From Roseofilum halophilum BLCC-M91 (GTDB taxonomy: Bacteria > Cyanobacteriota > Cyanobacteriia > Cyanobacteriales > Desertifilaceae): 51,331 bases of DNA. The stretch covers positions 1-51,331 of the forward strand of contig NZ_JAQPOK010000021.1 in NCBI RefSeq assembly GCF_030068445.1. The letters are read 5' to 3'. The notes under the pieces were generated by a model. That model saw only the letters and a program-made list of their open reading frames with translations. It was not told the origin of the DNA and did no database searches. Positions within the stretch are counted from its first letter, which is position 1. Each line of letters opens with the position of its first letter. Shown here piece after piece: positions 1 through 8,261 of the stretch. Made by a program: the position numbers and the translations under genes.

Positions 1-149
1 ATATTTACAGGCATGTATGTGTGGTCAAATAAGTTATGTCCATTGGCTACCCAAGTTGATCTTTTTTTGACGAAATCGCCCGATCGCCGGTGTAGTGTGT
101 CTAATTTTAGACATGCTACGGATGCCGTTCAACACTTCTGCGATATTCC

Positions 150-977
150 CTATCGATGGAGACGACTTAAGACCTGGTTAATCTGAGGATCTTGTACCAC
201 AAACGCAGGAAATGTCCCCCTAGAATTACTGGTAATAAATGGAAAAGGACTACGTTTATCTGAACCGACAAACACATCAATCTGATTACCTTTAATGGCA
301 CTGCCCACATCTGCGGCAAAGAAATAACCATCATGAATAATGGTCTCTCCATTGGGGAGTGAGATGTGTTGTCCTCTAGCCGCAGGAATATAAATGACAG
401 ACCCTAAAGGAATCCGTTGGCGATCGACTGCTATCGTCCGATAAGGGACTAAACGATATCCACCGGCCCCATCTCCATGGGGGCCGCGAGCCAAACCAAA
501 ACGGACTCGCCCGGTTTTTTGTAGAGTTGCAGGGGAAAGACTCTTAAAATAGGCCGAACAATCGAGTTGTAATCTCGACCCTCGACCGGCAAAATTATAG
601 GTTGTTAAGTTCCCAGAGCGGTCTTGGACTTGCACCGTGCCTTGTAAGGCAGCATAACACCAATCTCGATGGGAAAGATAAGCTAAGGCTCGACCAGAGC
701 GATCGAGTAATGGATAACCGTAAGTGATTTCTTGAGCTTGATAAATATGGTAATAGGTAGACCACAAAGACAGGGCGCGGCCAGAAGTGGGATGAACAGA
801 AGGGGTCAGGGTTACCCAGTTTGTGCTAGATGGGGAAGATTGGGCTGTTCTATATTGCCGAGATGAAACAGACCATTGGGAATTACTCCAAGCTGGAGGA
901 ATAGCACTAGCAGCAATGGCACTAGAAGTACAAGCTAAGGTGAGAGCTAAAGCCAGATGGGTAAGTTTACGAGTCAT
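150..977 (-). CDS. Secreted 3D-domain protein (MltA-like C-terminal domain)
   Basis: 275 residues. The N-terminus is a signal peptide (basic MTRK, a hydrophobic stretch, then small residues ending near Ala-Ser-Ala around residue 25), so the product is exported. The C-terminal third carries the 3D motif, ADVGSAIKGNQIDVFVG, with the Asp residues typical of the double-psi barrel shared by MltA lytic transglycosylases and YabE/YocH-type wall enzymes. The family acts on peptidoglycan; cleavage of glycan strands is likely here but inferred. The full MltA domain is not evident, so it is better called a 3D-domain protein than MltA. It stands alone, with a repeat-filled spacer upstream on its own strand. 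Confidence 0.8.
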   Translation of the reverse strand: MTRKLTHLALALTLACTSSAIAASAIPPAWSNSQWSVSSRQYRTAQSSPSSTNWVTLTPSVHPTSGRALSLWSTYYHIYQAQEITYGYPLLDRSGRALAYLSHRDWCYAALQGTVQVQDRSGNLTTYNFAGRGSRLQLDCSAYFKSLSPATLQKTGRVRFGLARGPHGDGAGGYRLVPYRTIAVDRQRIPLGSVIYIPAARGQHISLPNGETIIHDGYFFAADVGSAIKGNQIDVFVGSDKRSPFPFITSNSRGTFPAFVVQDPQINQVLSRLHR

Positions 978-1105
978 AATTCAATGGCGATGCGCTAGGA
1001 CGGCTGTGGAGACGATCTTACTTGGGGAAAAGATTCTTTTCCGGGCAAAAGGATATCCTGCCCACCCTACGATAACTTGAAATTTATATCAAACTGACTA
1101 CCAAT

Positions 1106-1131
1106 TACCCATTACCTATTACCTATTACCG
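1106..1131. repeat. Heptamer repeat (TTACCCA / TTACCTA)
   Basis: Four tandem 7-bp units related to TTACCCA, next to a short GCGCG-containing stretch. The same heptamer array recurs at 10785, 12858, 32071 and 33780, usually attached to a palindrome of the type CAGCGCTTCGCGCGG. It resembles the short tandemly repeated heptanucleotides (STRR) described in filamentous cyanobacteria. It occupies part of the 407-bp spacer 978-1384. Confidence 0.75.
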
Positions 1132-1166
1132 CGCGTTTCATGTCTGCGAAGCAGAAAGGGCTATAA

Positions 1167-1364
1167 CTAGCGGGCAAGATGCCCGCACTCCTAGCGGGCA
1201 AGATGCCCGCACTCCTAGCGGGCAAGATGCCCGCACTCCTAGCGGGCAAGATGCCCGCACTCCTGGCGGGCAAGATGCCCGCACTCCTGGCGGGCAAGAT
1301 GCCCGCACTCCTGCTAGCGGGCAAGATGCCCGCACTCCTGCTAGCGGGCAAGATGCCCGCACTC
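1167..1364. repeat. Eight-copy palindromic tandem repeat, 24-27 bp unit
   Basis: Eight direct copies of a unit whose core is GCGGGCAAGATGCCCGC: a perfect 6-bp inverted repeat (GCGGGC/GCCCGC) around the constant loop AAGAT, followed by ACTCCT. Copies 1-6 are 24 bp (copies 5 and 6 carry CTGG for CTAG); copies 7 and 8 are 27 bp with an extra CTG. Because 24 and 27 are multiples of three, several frames stay open and give spurious repeat peptides. Single diverged relatives occur at 18542, 18765, 32153 and 33855. It lies just downstream of the ProX-like gene, so it may also fold as a series of hairpins in that transcript. Confidence 0.95.
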
Positions 1365-1384
1365 CTAATCATCTATTCTTCAGG

Positions 1385-2419
1385 CTATTTGGCCTCTTTT
1401 GCCTCAACTAACCACTGGTCAAATTGGGCTTGATTGTCACTGACCCATTCTTGGGCCAAACTGCTAATAGCTTCTGGGGTGTTTTTCCCGTCTTTAATAG
1501 CTAAACTGACTTCATTCATATCAGCTACAGGAATGGTCACTAATTCAAACCAGCGTTTAGCCATGGGATGATGGTCTACGAACTCCCGGTTGACCACAAA
1601 TTTTTGTCCTATACTTGGCCAGCCCAAATTTTTGCCTTCAAATGTGGTATCGTCTTCCGTCAAATCTCCCATTTCTTCATCTTCGGGTAGAGAGGTAAAC
1701 GGAACCTCTAAGAAAACTACATCTTCATTGGGTTTCAAGACTGCGAATATCCAATGGGGATTATAGGCATAATATAGAATTGGTTGTCTCTGTTGATAAC
1801 GAGTGATGGTATTTTGCAACAGGGCTGTATAGTTTCCCTGAGTCTGTTCTACTGTGTTTTTGAGTCCATAGGTTTCGATGTGATGCTCTATTATTGTTCC
1901 ACAAGCCCAACCGGGATTACACCCAGCTAAATCGGCTTTGCCATCTCCATTACTATCAAAAAGGGTGGCTATTTGGGGGTCTTGCAACTGTTGAAGACTG
2001 GTAATTCCATACTCGTGAGCGGTTTTTTTATCCATTTGATACCCTTGAGTCCCTGGGGGGATAATCTGGCCCATTCGCTCTAATTGATTATTCTGATTGG
2101 CAGCATCAAAGAAGGATTCATAACCTCTATCGTAATAAACTACACTATAGTCAATGTCTTGATTCGCTATGGAGAGATAAATACTGGCATAATCTAATTC
2201 CTTGGGAGTCTCAATGGTGTAACCGAGTTCTTTTAAGCCTATATTGACAACTGCTGTTTGAAAGCTTTCTTCTACCCAAGTCCCATGGGCAGAACGCACG
2301 GGGGAATGATGGGTGTCTGGTTGAGCCGATCGCGGGTTAGACTCACAGGAAATGAGTCCAAAGGCGATCGCCAACACGACAGGGATTGAAAACAATCGAC
2401 GGTATAATTTTTTTGCCAT
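1385..2419 (-). CDS. Glycine betaine/proline ABC transporter substrate-binding lipoprotein (ProX-like)
   Basis: 344 residues. The signal peptide ends in a lipobox (GLISC, Cys about residue 25), so the protein is probably a lipid-anchored periplasmic binding protein. The mature part matches the OpuAC/ProX family, including the conserved block DSNGDGKADLAGCNPGWACG near residues 155-174. The family binds glycine betaine, proline betaine or related osmolytes for an ABC importer. No ATPase or permease gene is adjacent, so this is an orphan binding protein whose partner must be elsewhere. Substrate is inferred. The stop codon lies 20 bp from the palindromic repeat array. Confidence 0.85.
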   Translation of the reverse strand: MAKKLYRRLFSIPVVLAIAFGLISCESNPRSAQPDTHHSPVRSAHGTWVEESFQTAVVNIGLKELGYTIETPKELDYASIYLSIANQDIDYSVVYYDRGYESFFDAANQNNQLERMGQIIPPGTQGYQMDKKTAHEYGITSLQQLQDPQIATLFDSNGDGKADLAGCNPGWACGTIIEHHIETYGLKNTVEQTQGNYTALLQNTITRYQQRQPILYYAYNPHWIFAVLKPNEDVVFLEVPFTSLPEDEEMGDLTEDDTTFEGKNLGWPSIGQKFVVNREFVDHHPMAKRWFELVTIPVADMNEVSLAIKDGKNTPEAISSLAQEWVSDNQAQFDQWLVEAKEAK

Positions 2420-2448
2420 AATCTAGCGACACTTAAAGAGTTAGGGAC

Positions 2449-2474
2449 TTGTAGGGGAAACCCCTCCCCTACAA
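2449..2474 (-). terminator. Hairpin downstream of recA
   Basis: Perfect 9-bp inverted repeat TTGTAGGGG / CCCCTACAA with an 8-nt loop, in the 80-bp gap after the recA stop and before the ProX-like start. No long T run follows, so it may be a weak terminator or an mRNA 3' stabiliser. Similar GTAGGGG...CCCCTAC hairpins occur near 14471, 31698 and 49108. Confidence 0.5.
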
Positions 2475-2499
2475 ATCCAATCCCTTGAGTCTGGAAACC

Positions 2500-3621
2500 C
2501 TATAGTTCCAACTCCTCCTCTTCAATTTTCACGTCGCCATTGGGCAGATCCTCACTATCTGTGAGTGCCTCAGCATCCTCTTCACTGACTGGAGTCACCG
2601 AGTTAGCGGAAACCACAGCTCCCATATCTAGTTTCTGGCGCACCTGATTTTCTACCTCTTGGGTAAACTGGGGATTTTCTTGCATATACTGAATGGTATT
2701 ATCCCGTCCTTGGCCAATATTATTACCATCTTTACTGTACCAAGCGCCTTTTTTGGTAATGACTCCGGTCTCTTCGGCAATATCTAAAAGACAGCCCATG
2801 GAGGAGATGCCTTTACCGAAGATAATGTCAAATTCGGCAATCCGGAAGGGGGGAGCGACCTTGTTTTTGGCTACTTTGACTTTGGCGCGAATGCCGTATT
2901 CTTCGGAACCTTTTTTCAAGGTTTGGATGCGGCGGATATCCAGACGCACGGAGGCATAGAACTTGAGGGCATTACCACCTGTGGTGGTTTCGGGGTTGCC
3001 ATAGACGACCCCAATTTTTTGCCGCAGTTGGTTGAGGAAAATGACCGTACAGCCAGATTTGCCGATATTTCCGGTAATTTTCCGCATGGCTTGGCTCATC
3101 AGCCGAGCTTGGGCTCCCATGGGGGCATCGCCCATGTCGCCTTCAATTTCCGATCGCGGCACTAAAGCAGCTACGGAGTCTACCACCACAATATCAACGG
3201 CGGCCGATCGCACCAACTGATCGACCACCTCTAAGGCCATTTCTCCGGTATCCGGTTGGGAGACGAGCAAATTTTCAATATCCACCCCCAAAACCGAGGC
3301 GTAGGTGGGATCTAGGGCATGTTCGGCATCCACAAAGGCGGCGACTCCACCTCCTTTCTGCACTTCAGAAATGGCATGGAGGGCGAGGGTGGTTTTCCCG
3401 GAACTTTCTGGGCCATAGATTTCTATAACTCGTCCCTTGGGTAAGCCTCCCCCTAGGGCTAAATCTAGGGTGAGCGCTCCACTGGGAATGGTTTCCACTT
3501 TCATGCGCCCTACATCACCGAGGCGCATGATTGCACCTTTGCCAAAACTGCGCTCTATTTGGGTGAGAACGGCTTTCAGGGCTTTCTGTTTATCGGAATT
3601 TTCGCTTGTTTTTCCAGCCAT
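2500..3621 (-). CDS. recA: Recombinase RecA
   Basis: 373 residues. Catalyses ATP-dependent strand exchange in homologous recombination. Visible: Walker A GPESSGKT at residues 70-77, Walker B with [13 protein letters not shown], the L2 region with [20 protein letters not shown], and an acidic C-terminal tail ending EEEELEL. Length is slightly above the usual ~350 because of this tail. The start gives the standard cyanobacterial N-terminus, [15 protein letters not shown]. No LexA-type palindrome (AGTAC-N4-GTACT) is seen in the 127 bp upstream, consistent with reports that cyanobacterial recA is often outside classical SOS control. Confidence 0.98.
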   Translation of the reverse strand: MAGKTSENSDKQKALKAVLTQIERSFGKGAIMRLGDVGRMKVETIPSGALTLDLALGGGLPKGRVIEIYGPESSGKTTLALHAISEVQKGGGVAAFVDAEHALDPTYASVLGVDIENLLVSQPDTGEMALEVVDQLVRSAAVDIVVVDSVAALVPRSEIEGDMGDAPMGAQARLMSQAMRKITGNIGKSGCTVIFLNQLRQKIGVVYGNPETTTGGNALKFYASVRLDIRRIQTLKKGSEEYGIRAKVKVAKNKVAPPFRIAEFDIIFGKGISSMGCLLDIAEETGVITKKGAWYSKDGNNIGQGRDNTIQYMQENPQFTQEVENQVRQKLDMGAVVSANSVTPVSEEDAEALTDSEDLPNGDVKIEEEELEL

Positions 3622-3748
3622 AGGGGTAATGTGTTGACTTAAAATTCATCATTGATTCTTATTGTAGACAATCTCACTCCCACATCAGAGATCATTTTTA
3701 ATTTTTAATTTTTAATTGGTCACTAAGCGGAGCCGAAGTGTTAATAGC

Positions 3749-4930
3749 TCATGACTGAGAGAGGCGTTTGACCTCCGCTCCACCGAGGAGCTGGTCAGCT
3801 TCTCGGAGCAGTTCGGGAATGACATCAGCGTGGGGACTGTGGGCTAAACAGGCAGTGAGGTCAACGGAGTCTAGATCCTTGGCTTGATTGCCGGGAAACC
3901 AGTGGCTGGCGTTGCCCAGGAGGTTATAGCGCATTTTGGCATAATCGATTAAATCGTAGGTGAGGGCCAGATTCCTCAGCCAGAGAATAATGGGAATGTT
4001 GATGTTTTTGGGGGTTTGTTCGGGAGTCGGCAGGCCAATATGCCAAGTTTTGTACCAAGTTTCGCCTAAAGTGGCGATCGCCGCCTCCTCTAACCGACTC
4101 AGAATGGGCGGTAAGATTTCATCGGCCCGATCTAACAGGGGCAAAACCTCCAGATGCTCCTCAAAATCACTGGGACAAGCTGCCCCTAGGCTCAGGGTAT
4201 GCACTTGGGGGTGGCTGAGACAAAACAAGTCATTGAAGACCATGGGACTCAGGGGAGCGCAAAGATCCACCAATTTTTGCGGCGGTTTGTAGAGTTGTCC
4301 CCCTTTATCCGAGGGACTAATGATAAACACCCCCACATCGTGCTTTTGAGCGGCTTGAATGGCAGGCCAGTTGGTCTGATTAATGTAGTACCAATGGAGA
4401 TTTACATAGTCAAATTGACCGGTTTCAATCGCTTGGGTAATCACATCCGTGGGGCCATGGGTAGAGAAGCCAATAAAGCGAATTCTGCCCTGTTTCTGGT
4501 ATTCACGGGCCACGTCCAGACAGCCCCCAGGACGGACGGTTTGCTCGATTAGCTCTTGGGTATTAATCCCGTGAATGCCCAAGAGATCGATGGTATCGAG
4601 TTGTAGGTTCTCGAGGGAAGTTTCCAAGTTTTGGCGAAAGACTTGGGGATCGGGTTTGGGAGAAACCTTGGTTTGCACAATCAGGCGATCGCGGGGTAAT
4701 TTGGGAAAAACTTGACCCAATTGTAGCTCCGATGTCCCATAGCCTCTCGCCGTTTCGATATGGGTAATTCCCACCTCCAAAGCACGACGAATCGTTGCTT
4801 CTAGATTGTTCTGATTCTCTTCTGGAATCTCCGATAGGGGCTTATCTTGCCACTTGTATTGATAGCGCATCCCTCCACAGGAGAAGACAGGCATTGGTAG
4901 ATCGGTTCTGCCAAATCGTCGATACTGCAT
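3749..4930 (-). CDS. Aldo/keto reductase, cyanobacterial long form
   Basis: 393 residues. The N-terminal ~280 residues form an aldo/keto reductase TIM barrel: ETARGYGTSE near residue 58 (active-site Asp replaced by Glu, Tyr kept), a catalytic Lys in IVQTKVSP and His in LLGIHGIN. The C-terminal ~110 residues are a helical extension. Related predicted oxidoreductases carry a 4Fe-4S Cys cluster in this region; here no CxxCxxC is present and the equivalent position reads NASHWFPG. Presumably NAD(P)H-dependent, substrate unknown. It follows recA on the same strand with a 127-bp gap between the two genes. Confidence 0.85.
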   Translation of the reverse strand: MQYRRFGRTDLPMPVFSCGGMRYQYKWQDKPLSEIPEENQNNLEATIRRALEVGITHIETARGYGTSELQLGQVFPKLPRDRLIVQTKVSPKPDPQVFRQNLETSLENLQLDTIDLLGIHGINTQELIEQTVRPGGCLDVAREYQKQGRIRFIGFSTHGPTDVITQAIETGQFDYVNLHWYYINQTNWPAIQAAQKHDVGVFIISPSDKGGQLYKPPQKLVDLCAPLSPMVFNDLFCLSHPQVHTLSLGAACPSDFEEHLEVLPLLDRADEILPPILSRLEEAAIATLGETWYKTWHIGLPTPEQTPKNINIPIILWLRNLALTYDLIDYAKMRYNLLGNASHWFPGNQAKDLDSVDLTACLAHSPHADVIPELLREADQLLGGAEVKRLSQS

Positions 4931-5200
4931 GATTGATGGGGTTGATCGGATTCAGGGGGTCTGGGAAAATAGGGCGATCGCCCTGATTGTGAACCCTAGT
5001 TCACGCTCTTTCGCCAAATTTTACCCACTCCCTCGTCATCCTACCACCGATCCCCAGAAGACATAAAGAATTAGAGCCAACTTACAAGTCTGACGGCAAT
5101 CAACGATAAGATCAACGTAATGTCTGTTTTGGATGGTTACGGCGGAGGTTGGGCATATCCAGGGCAGACCCTAGTGACGTTTACTTATCTTCAGTCAATC

Positions 5201-6244
5201 ATGAACATGGATATCTCAGAATTAGATCATTTAGAAAATTCCGTTCAAGATTTATTGTCAGCCGCCAAACTTGAACTCGAAGCCAGTCGTTTAGAGCAAC
5301 AACGGGATGAACAGGTTCAAGCCGCCGTTGCCGAAATTGAAAAACGACTTAAACCTTTATTAGCTGATGTGGAAAAGACCCTCGCTGACTTCGATCATTT
5401 AAGTTTAGGAGATAGTGTTACCCGACAAAAGTTAGAAGACAAAGCGGCGGATTTAAAGAAACAACTCGAAGAAGCTCCGGTTTTAGCCGCTCAAGTTGCC
5501 GATCGCCAACTGATTCTCAATGAAGAACGGTTACTCGATGAACAATTAGCCGAGCAAACCTATCGCTGGCGGCAAGAATTGAAAGCTGATTTACTCGATA
5601 TGATTGCCGAACAAGAAGACTTCTATAGTGCCACCGATGCCGCCGTTGCCATTCGTCCCTATATTCAAGACCTCAAAGCCATTCAAGGGTTAGAAGAGGT
5701 GATTGAAGCGCTCATTCATCAAATTAACTTATATAGCAAAGAAGGCCCCGTGGCTCGCTTGCGCGGCAGCCACGAACAAACCCTCAATTTTATCTACGAC
5801 AAAGCCATGGAAAACCGAGCCAGGGTCGAATTACCGCGTAATGTTCAACCCAAAACTCGCCATCGGGTATCGGAAAAACAACCCAATCCCTACATGCTTT
5901 TGGAAGGCAAAGTTGTCGTATTTGGAGGCCATGATAAATTAGCCACGGCAGTCAAAAATCGTCTGCGAGCTTCTAAAGTGGATTTAAATTGGTGTACGGC
6001 TCAAGATGGGCTACAAATGGCTCAACAAATGGAAAGTCATATTGCCACGGCCGATTTAGTCTTAATTATTACCGGTTATGCCAGCCATGCTCTCACGGAA
6101 AAAGCCATGCAAGCGGCTCAAAATTCGGATCTCACTCCAGAGATGATTAATACCACAGGAATGACCAAGGTTTTGGAAAGAATTGAGATCGCCTTAAAAT
6201 CAAGACTTTTAGCTCGTCGGTTAAATAATTCAACTAAATCCTAA
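5201..6244 (+). CDS. Coiled-coil protein with C-terminal DUF2325 domain
   Basis: 347 residues from the chosen ATG. The frame also opens at ATG 5120, but the extra residues (Gly/Tyr-rich) do not look like the heptad-rich body, and neither start has a clear ribosome site. Residues ~10-190 are highly charged helix with coiled-coil character. The last ~100 residues contain KVVVFGGHDKL and LVLIITGYASH, matching DUF2325, a Rossmann-like fold of unknown function. No signal peptide, so cytoplasmic. The stop overlaps the end of an xisH remnant on the other strand. Confidence 0.75.
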   Translation: MNMDISELDHLENSVQDLLSAAKLELEASRLEQQRDEQVQAAVAEIEKRLKPLLADVEKTLADFDHLSLGDSVTRQKLEDKAADLKKQLEEAPVLAAQVADRQLILNEERLLDEQLAEQTYRWRQELKADLLDMIAEQEDFYSATDAAVAIRPYIQDLKAIQGLEEVIEALIHQINLYSKEGPVARLRGSHEQTLNFIYDKAMENRARVELPRNVQPKTRHRVSEKQPNPYMLLEGKVVVFGGHDKLATAVKNRLRASKVDLNWCTAQDGLQMAQQMESHIATADLVLIITGYASHALTEKAMQAAQNSDLTPEMINTTGMTKVLERIEIALKSRLLARRLNNSTKS

Positions 6245-6327
6245 ATCGTAAGCTGACCTAACTTTTCCGTCAAAATTGTTTCATAGGTTCGTTTGGGAAC
6301 CGCTAGATAGAGATCCTTAGCAGGCAT
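6241..6327 (-). pseudogene. xisH: xisH remnant (internally deleted)
   Basis: A 28-codon frame read on the minus strand starts MPAKDLY, as XisH-family proteins do (MPAKD or MPARD), and continues directly with LAVPKRTYETILTEKLGQL, which resembles the C-terminal segment of XisH (xxLYLAVPxxTY...). A full XisH has about 100 residues between these blocks. The simplest reading is an internal deletion joined at the repeated Asp/Leu-Tyr codons. No xisI-like gene follows, and the 3' end now overlaps the DUF2325 gene. Family assignment is from memory of the motif, so moderate confidence. Confidence 0.5.
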
Positions 6328-6410
6328 GGAACCGACAGTTACTGAGTCTTCTGGATTTTATGATATCCCAAAGGGATACTCGCCGATGCGATCGCGGGGG
6401 ATTTTGACTG

Positions 6411-6432
6411 CCCCCCGCTTTTTTAAGGGGGG
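6411..6432. terminator. C6/G6 hairpin, terminator-like
   Basis: CCCCCC and GGGGGG separated by GCTTTTTTAA form a 6-bp GC stem between the DUF2325 gene and the IS607 element. A longer G run follows. Such C-tract/G-tract sequences are common intergenic repeats in cyanobacteria; a related stretch lies at 36090-36120, inside the upstream part of the histidine kinase frame. Confidence 0.35.
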
Positions 6433-6473
6433 TTGGGGGGGTGAGTAACTGAAAGATAATTTGTATGCAAATC

Positions 6474-6503
6474 TTGGCAAATCTCACTGATTACCGATAT
6501 AAT
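6474..6503 (+). promoter_or_regulatory. Predicted tnpA promoter overlapping left-end repeats
   Basis: TTGGCA (6474-6479) and TATAAT (6498-6503) are separated by 18 bp, a good sigma-70-type match, 28 bp before the tnpA start. The -35 box overlaps the two direct copies of GCAAATCT (6467-6474 and 6477-6484) that probably bind TnpA, suggesting self-repression. Confidence 0.55.
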
Positions 6504-6531
6504 CCAGGGAAGATATTAAGGTAAGGATTAT

Positions 6532-7173
6532 ATGGAGAACTTTCAGGACGTGACTTTAAGCATAGGGGAGGCAGCTAAGGAGCTAGGAGTCTCTGTTGAC
6601 ACAATCCGGAGGTGGGCGGATGCTAAAAAGATAAAGAGTATCCGCGCTCCTAGTGGACACAGAAGATTTTATCTAACAGATATCAAAAGACTGACACCAA
6701 GAGAAATTAAGCAGTCAGATCAGCGCATTACTATCAATTACGCTCGTGTTAGTAGTCACGACCAAAAACAAGACCTGATCAGACAAGTTCAAGTCCTAGA
6801 AGCGTTTAGTGCCACTAACGGATGGCAATTTGAAACAATCCCAGACCTTGGAAGTGGACTTGATTACAACAAAAAAGGACTCCAAAAGCTACTCAAACGC
6901 ATAATGCGAGGCGATGTTGGTCGTTTGGTATTGACTCATAAAGACCGACTGTTGCGTTTTGGCGCTGAATTGGTTTTTGCAATGTGTGAGGAGTTTGAAA
7001 CCGAAGTAGTGATAATCAATAAGTCACCGGAGGAAATTACGTTTGAGCAAGAGTTGGTACAGGACATGATTGAACTAATTACTGTGTTCAGCGCTCGTCT
7101 ATATGGTTCTCGCTCTAAGAAAAATAAGAAGTTAATTGACAATATGACACAAGGGATTAAGGATGTCTCCTGA
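6532..7173 (+). CDS. tnpA: IS607-family serine recombinase TnpA
   Basis: 213 residues. Residues ~8-55 form a MerR-like helix-turn-helix (LSIGEAAKELGVSVDTIRRW, with SGHRRF), and residues ~67-200 form the resolvase catalytic domain with the nucleophile in YARVSSHDQKQDL (Ser74 by count). Small serine recombinases with an N-terminal MerR-type domain are diagnostic of IS607. The start is preceded by AAGG in a good position. The stop overlaps the tnpB start (TGATG), implying translational coupling. Catalyses excision and integration of the element. Confidence 0.95.
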   Translation: MENFQDVTLSIGEAAKELGVSVDTIRRWADAKKIKSIRAPSGHRRFYLTDIKRLTPREIKQSDQRITINYARVSSHDQKQDLIRQVQVLEAFSATNGWQFETIPDLGSGLDYNKKGLQKLLKRIMRGDVGRLVLTHKDRLLRFGAELVFAMCEEFETEVVIINKSPEEITFEQELVQDMIELITVFSARLYGSRSKKNKKLIDNMTQGIKDVS

Positions 7174-8261
7174 TGTTACTAGGATTTAAAACAGAATTAA
7201 AGGTTAACAATCAACAACGAACAGCATTAGCCAAGCATTGTGGTGTAGCGCGTCATGCCTGGAATTGGGGACTACGATTAACTAAACAAATTCTTGACCA
7301 TAATCAAGAGAACAGTCAAGAAAAAATAAAGTTTCCCAGTGCGATCGACCTACACAAATGGCTTGTAGCCCTGGTCAAACCTGAATGTCCTTGGTACTAC
7401 GAGGTCAGTAAATGCGCCCCCCAGTATGCTCTCAGGCAGCTTTCATCAGCTTGGAAACAAGCATTTAAAAAGGCCAAAAAACCACCCAGATTTAAGAAAA
7501 AAGGACGTGGTGACAGTTTTACTGTTGATGGTTGGCTATATGTTGACCACTTTCGAGTTAAAGTCCCTGTAATTGGTTGGCTCAAAACTTATGAGCGTCT
7601 GCCGACAGAATATCAACCTAAATCCTTCACCATCAGTCGTCAAGCCGACAGATGGTTTATTAGCTGGAAAATTGAAGTTGAACCAATCACGCCGCCCAAA
7701 ACCCAGTCCGTTGTAGGCGTAGATTTGGGCATCAAAGCCTTAGCAACATTATCAACTGGTGAGGTTTTTGTTGGCGCTAAGAGTTATCGCAAGTATGAGA
7801 AAAAACTCTCAAGATTGCAATGGCTACATCGCCATAAAGAGTATGGTTCGGCCAATTGGAAAAAAGCTCAAATTCAAATAGCACGGCTACATCGAAAAAT
7901 TGCTAATATCCGTAAAGACACATTACATAAACTCACAACCTATTTAGCCAAAAACCAAAGCAGAATAGGGATTGAGGACTTAAATGTTTCTGGGATGTTA
8001 GCCAATCATAAATTAGCCAAAGCTATGGCTGACATGGGATTTTATGAGTTCCGTAGACAGCTTGAGTACAAGTGTCAACTGTATGGTTCTGAATTGGTTG
8101 TAGTTGATAGATGGTTTCCCAGCTCTAAAACTTGTTCTAATTGCGGGACTAAAAAAGAAACACTCTCCCTCTCAGAAAGAGTGTTTCACTGCGATCATTG
8201 TGGTAAGAAGTGCGATCGAGATTTGAATGCCTCAATTAATTTGGAGATAGCCGCCAGTTAG
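7173..8261 (+). CDS. tnpB: TnpB RNA-guided nuclease (IS607/IS605 OrfB)
   Basis: 362 residues, full length for compact TnpB. RuvC residues appear intact: Asp184 in VGVDLGIKALATLS, Glu269 in GIEDLNVSGML, Asp350 in CDRDLNAS. A four-Cys zinc finger is present (CSNC at 321-324, CDHC at 340-343). The N-terminal region begins LLGFKTELKVNNQQRTALAKHCG, typical of the wedge/REC part. TnpB proteins of this type cut DNA guided by an RNA from the element's right end, favouring element retention. The final ~100 bp of the gene probably also encode the 5' part of that RNA. The ATG overlaps the tnpA stop. Confidence 0.95.
   Translation: MLLGFKTELKVNNQQRTALAKHCGVARHAWNWGLRLTKQILDHNQENSQEKIKFPSAIDLHKWLVALVKPECPWYYEVSKCAPQYALRQLSSAWKQAFKKAKKPPRFKKKGRGDSFTVDGWLYVDHFRVKVPVIGWLKTYERLPTEYQPKSFTISRQADRWFISWKIEVEPITPPKTQSVVGVDLGIKALATLSTGEVFVGAKSYRKYEKKLSRLQWLHRHKEYGSANWKKAQIQIARLHRKIANIRKDTLHKLTTYLAKNQSRIGIEDLNVSGMLANHKLAKAMADMGFYEFRRQLEYKCQLYGSELVVVDRWFPSSKTCSNCGTKKETLSLSERVFHCDHCGKKCDRDLNASINLEIAAS

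Noticed and set aside
1167-1364. CRISPR array
   Set aside because: Units are contiguous with no unique spacers, and no cas genes are present. The same applies to the 8-bp arrays.
1112-1433. Open frames encoding repeats such as MPALLAGK or RSAGILPA
   Set aside because: They are products of the 24-bp palindromic tandem repeat open in several frames on both strands; no ribosome site or conserved domain.
3622-3748. LexA/SOS box upstream of recA
   Set aside because: No AGTAC-N4-GTACT-like palindrome is visible; the stretch is mostly AT repeats.
4965-5003. GTGAACCCTAGTTCAC palindrome as a second TnpB right end
   Set aside because: It has GTTCAC but no preceding scaffold hairpin or GGAAG lead-in; more likely a chance palindrome or operator.
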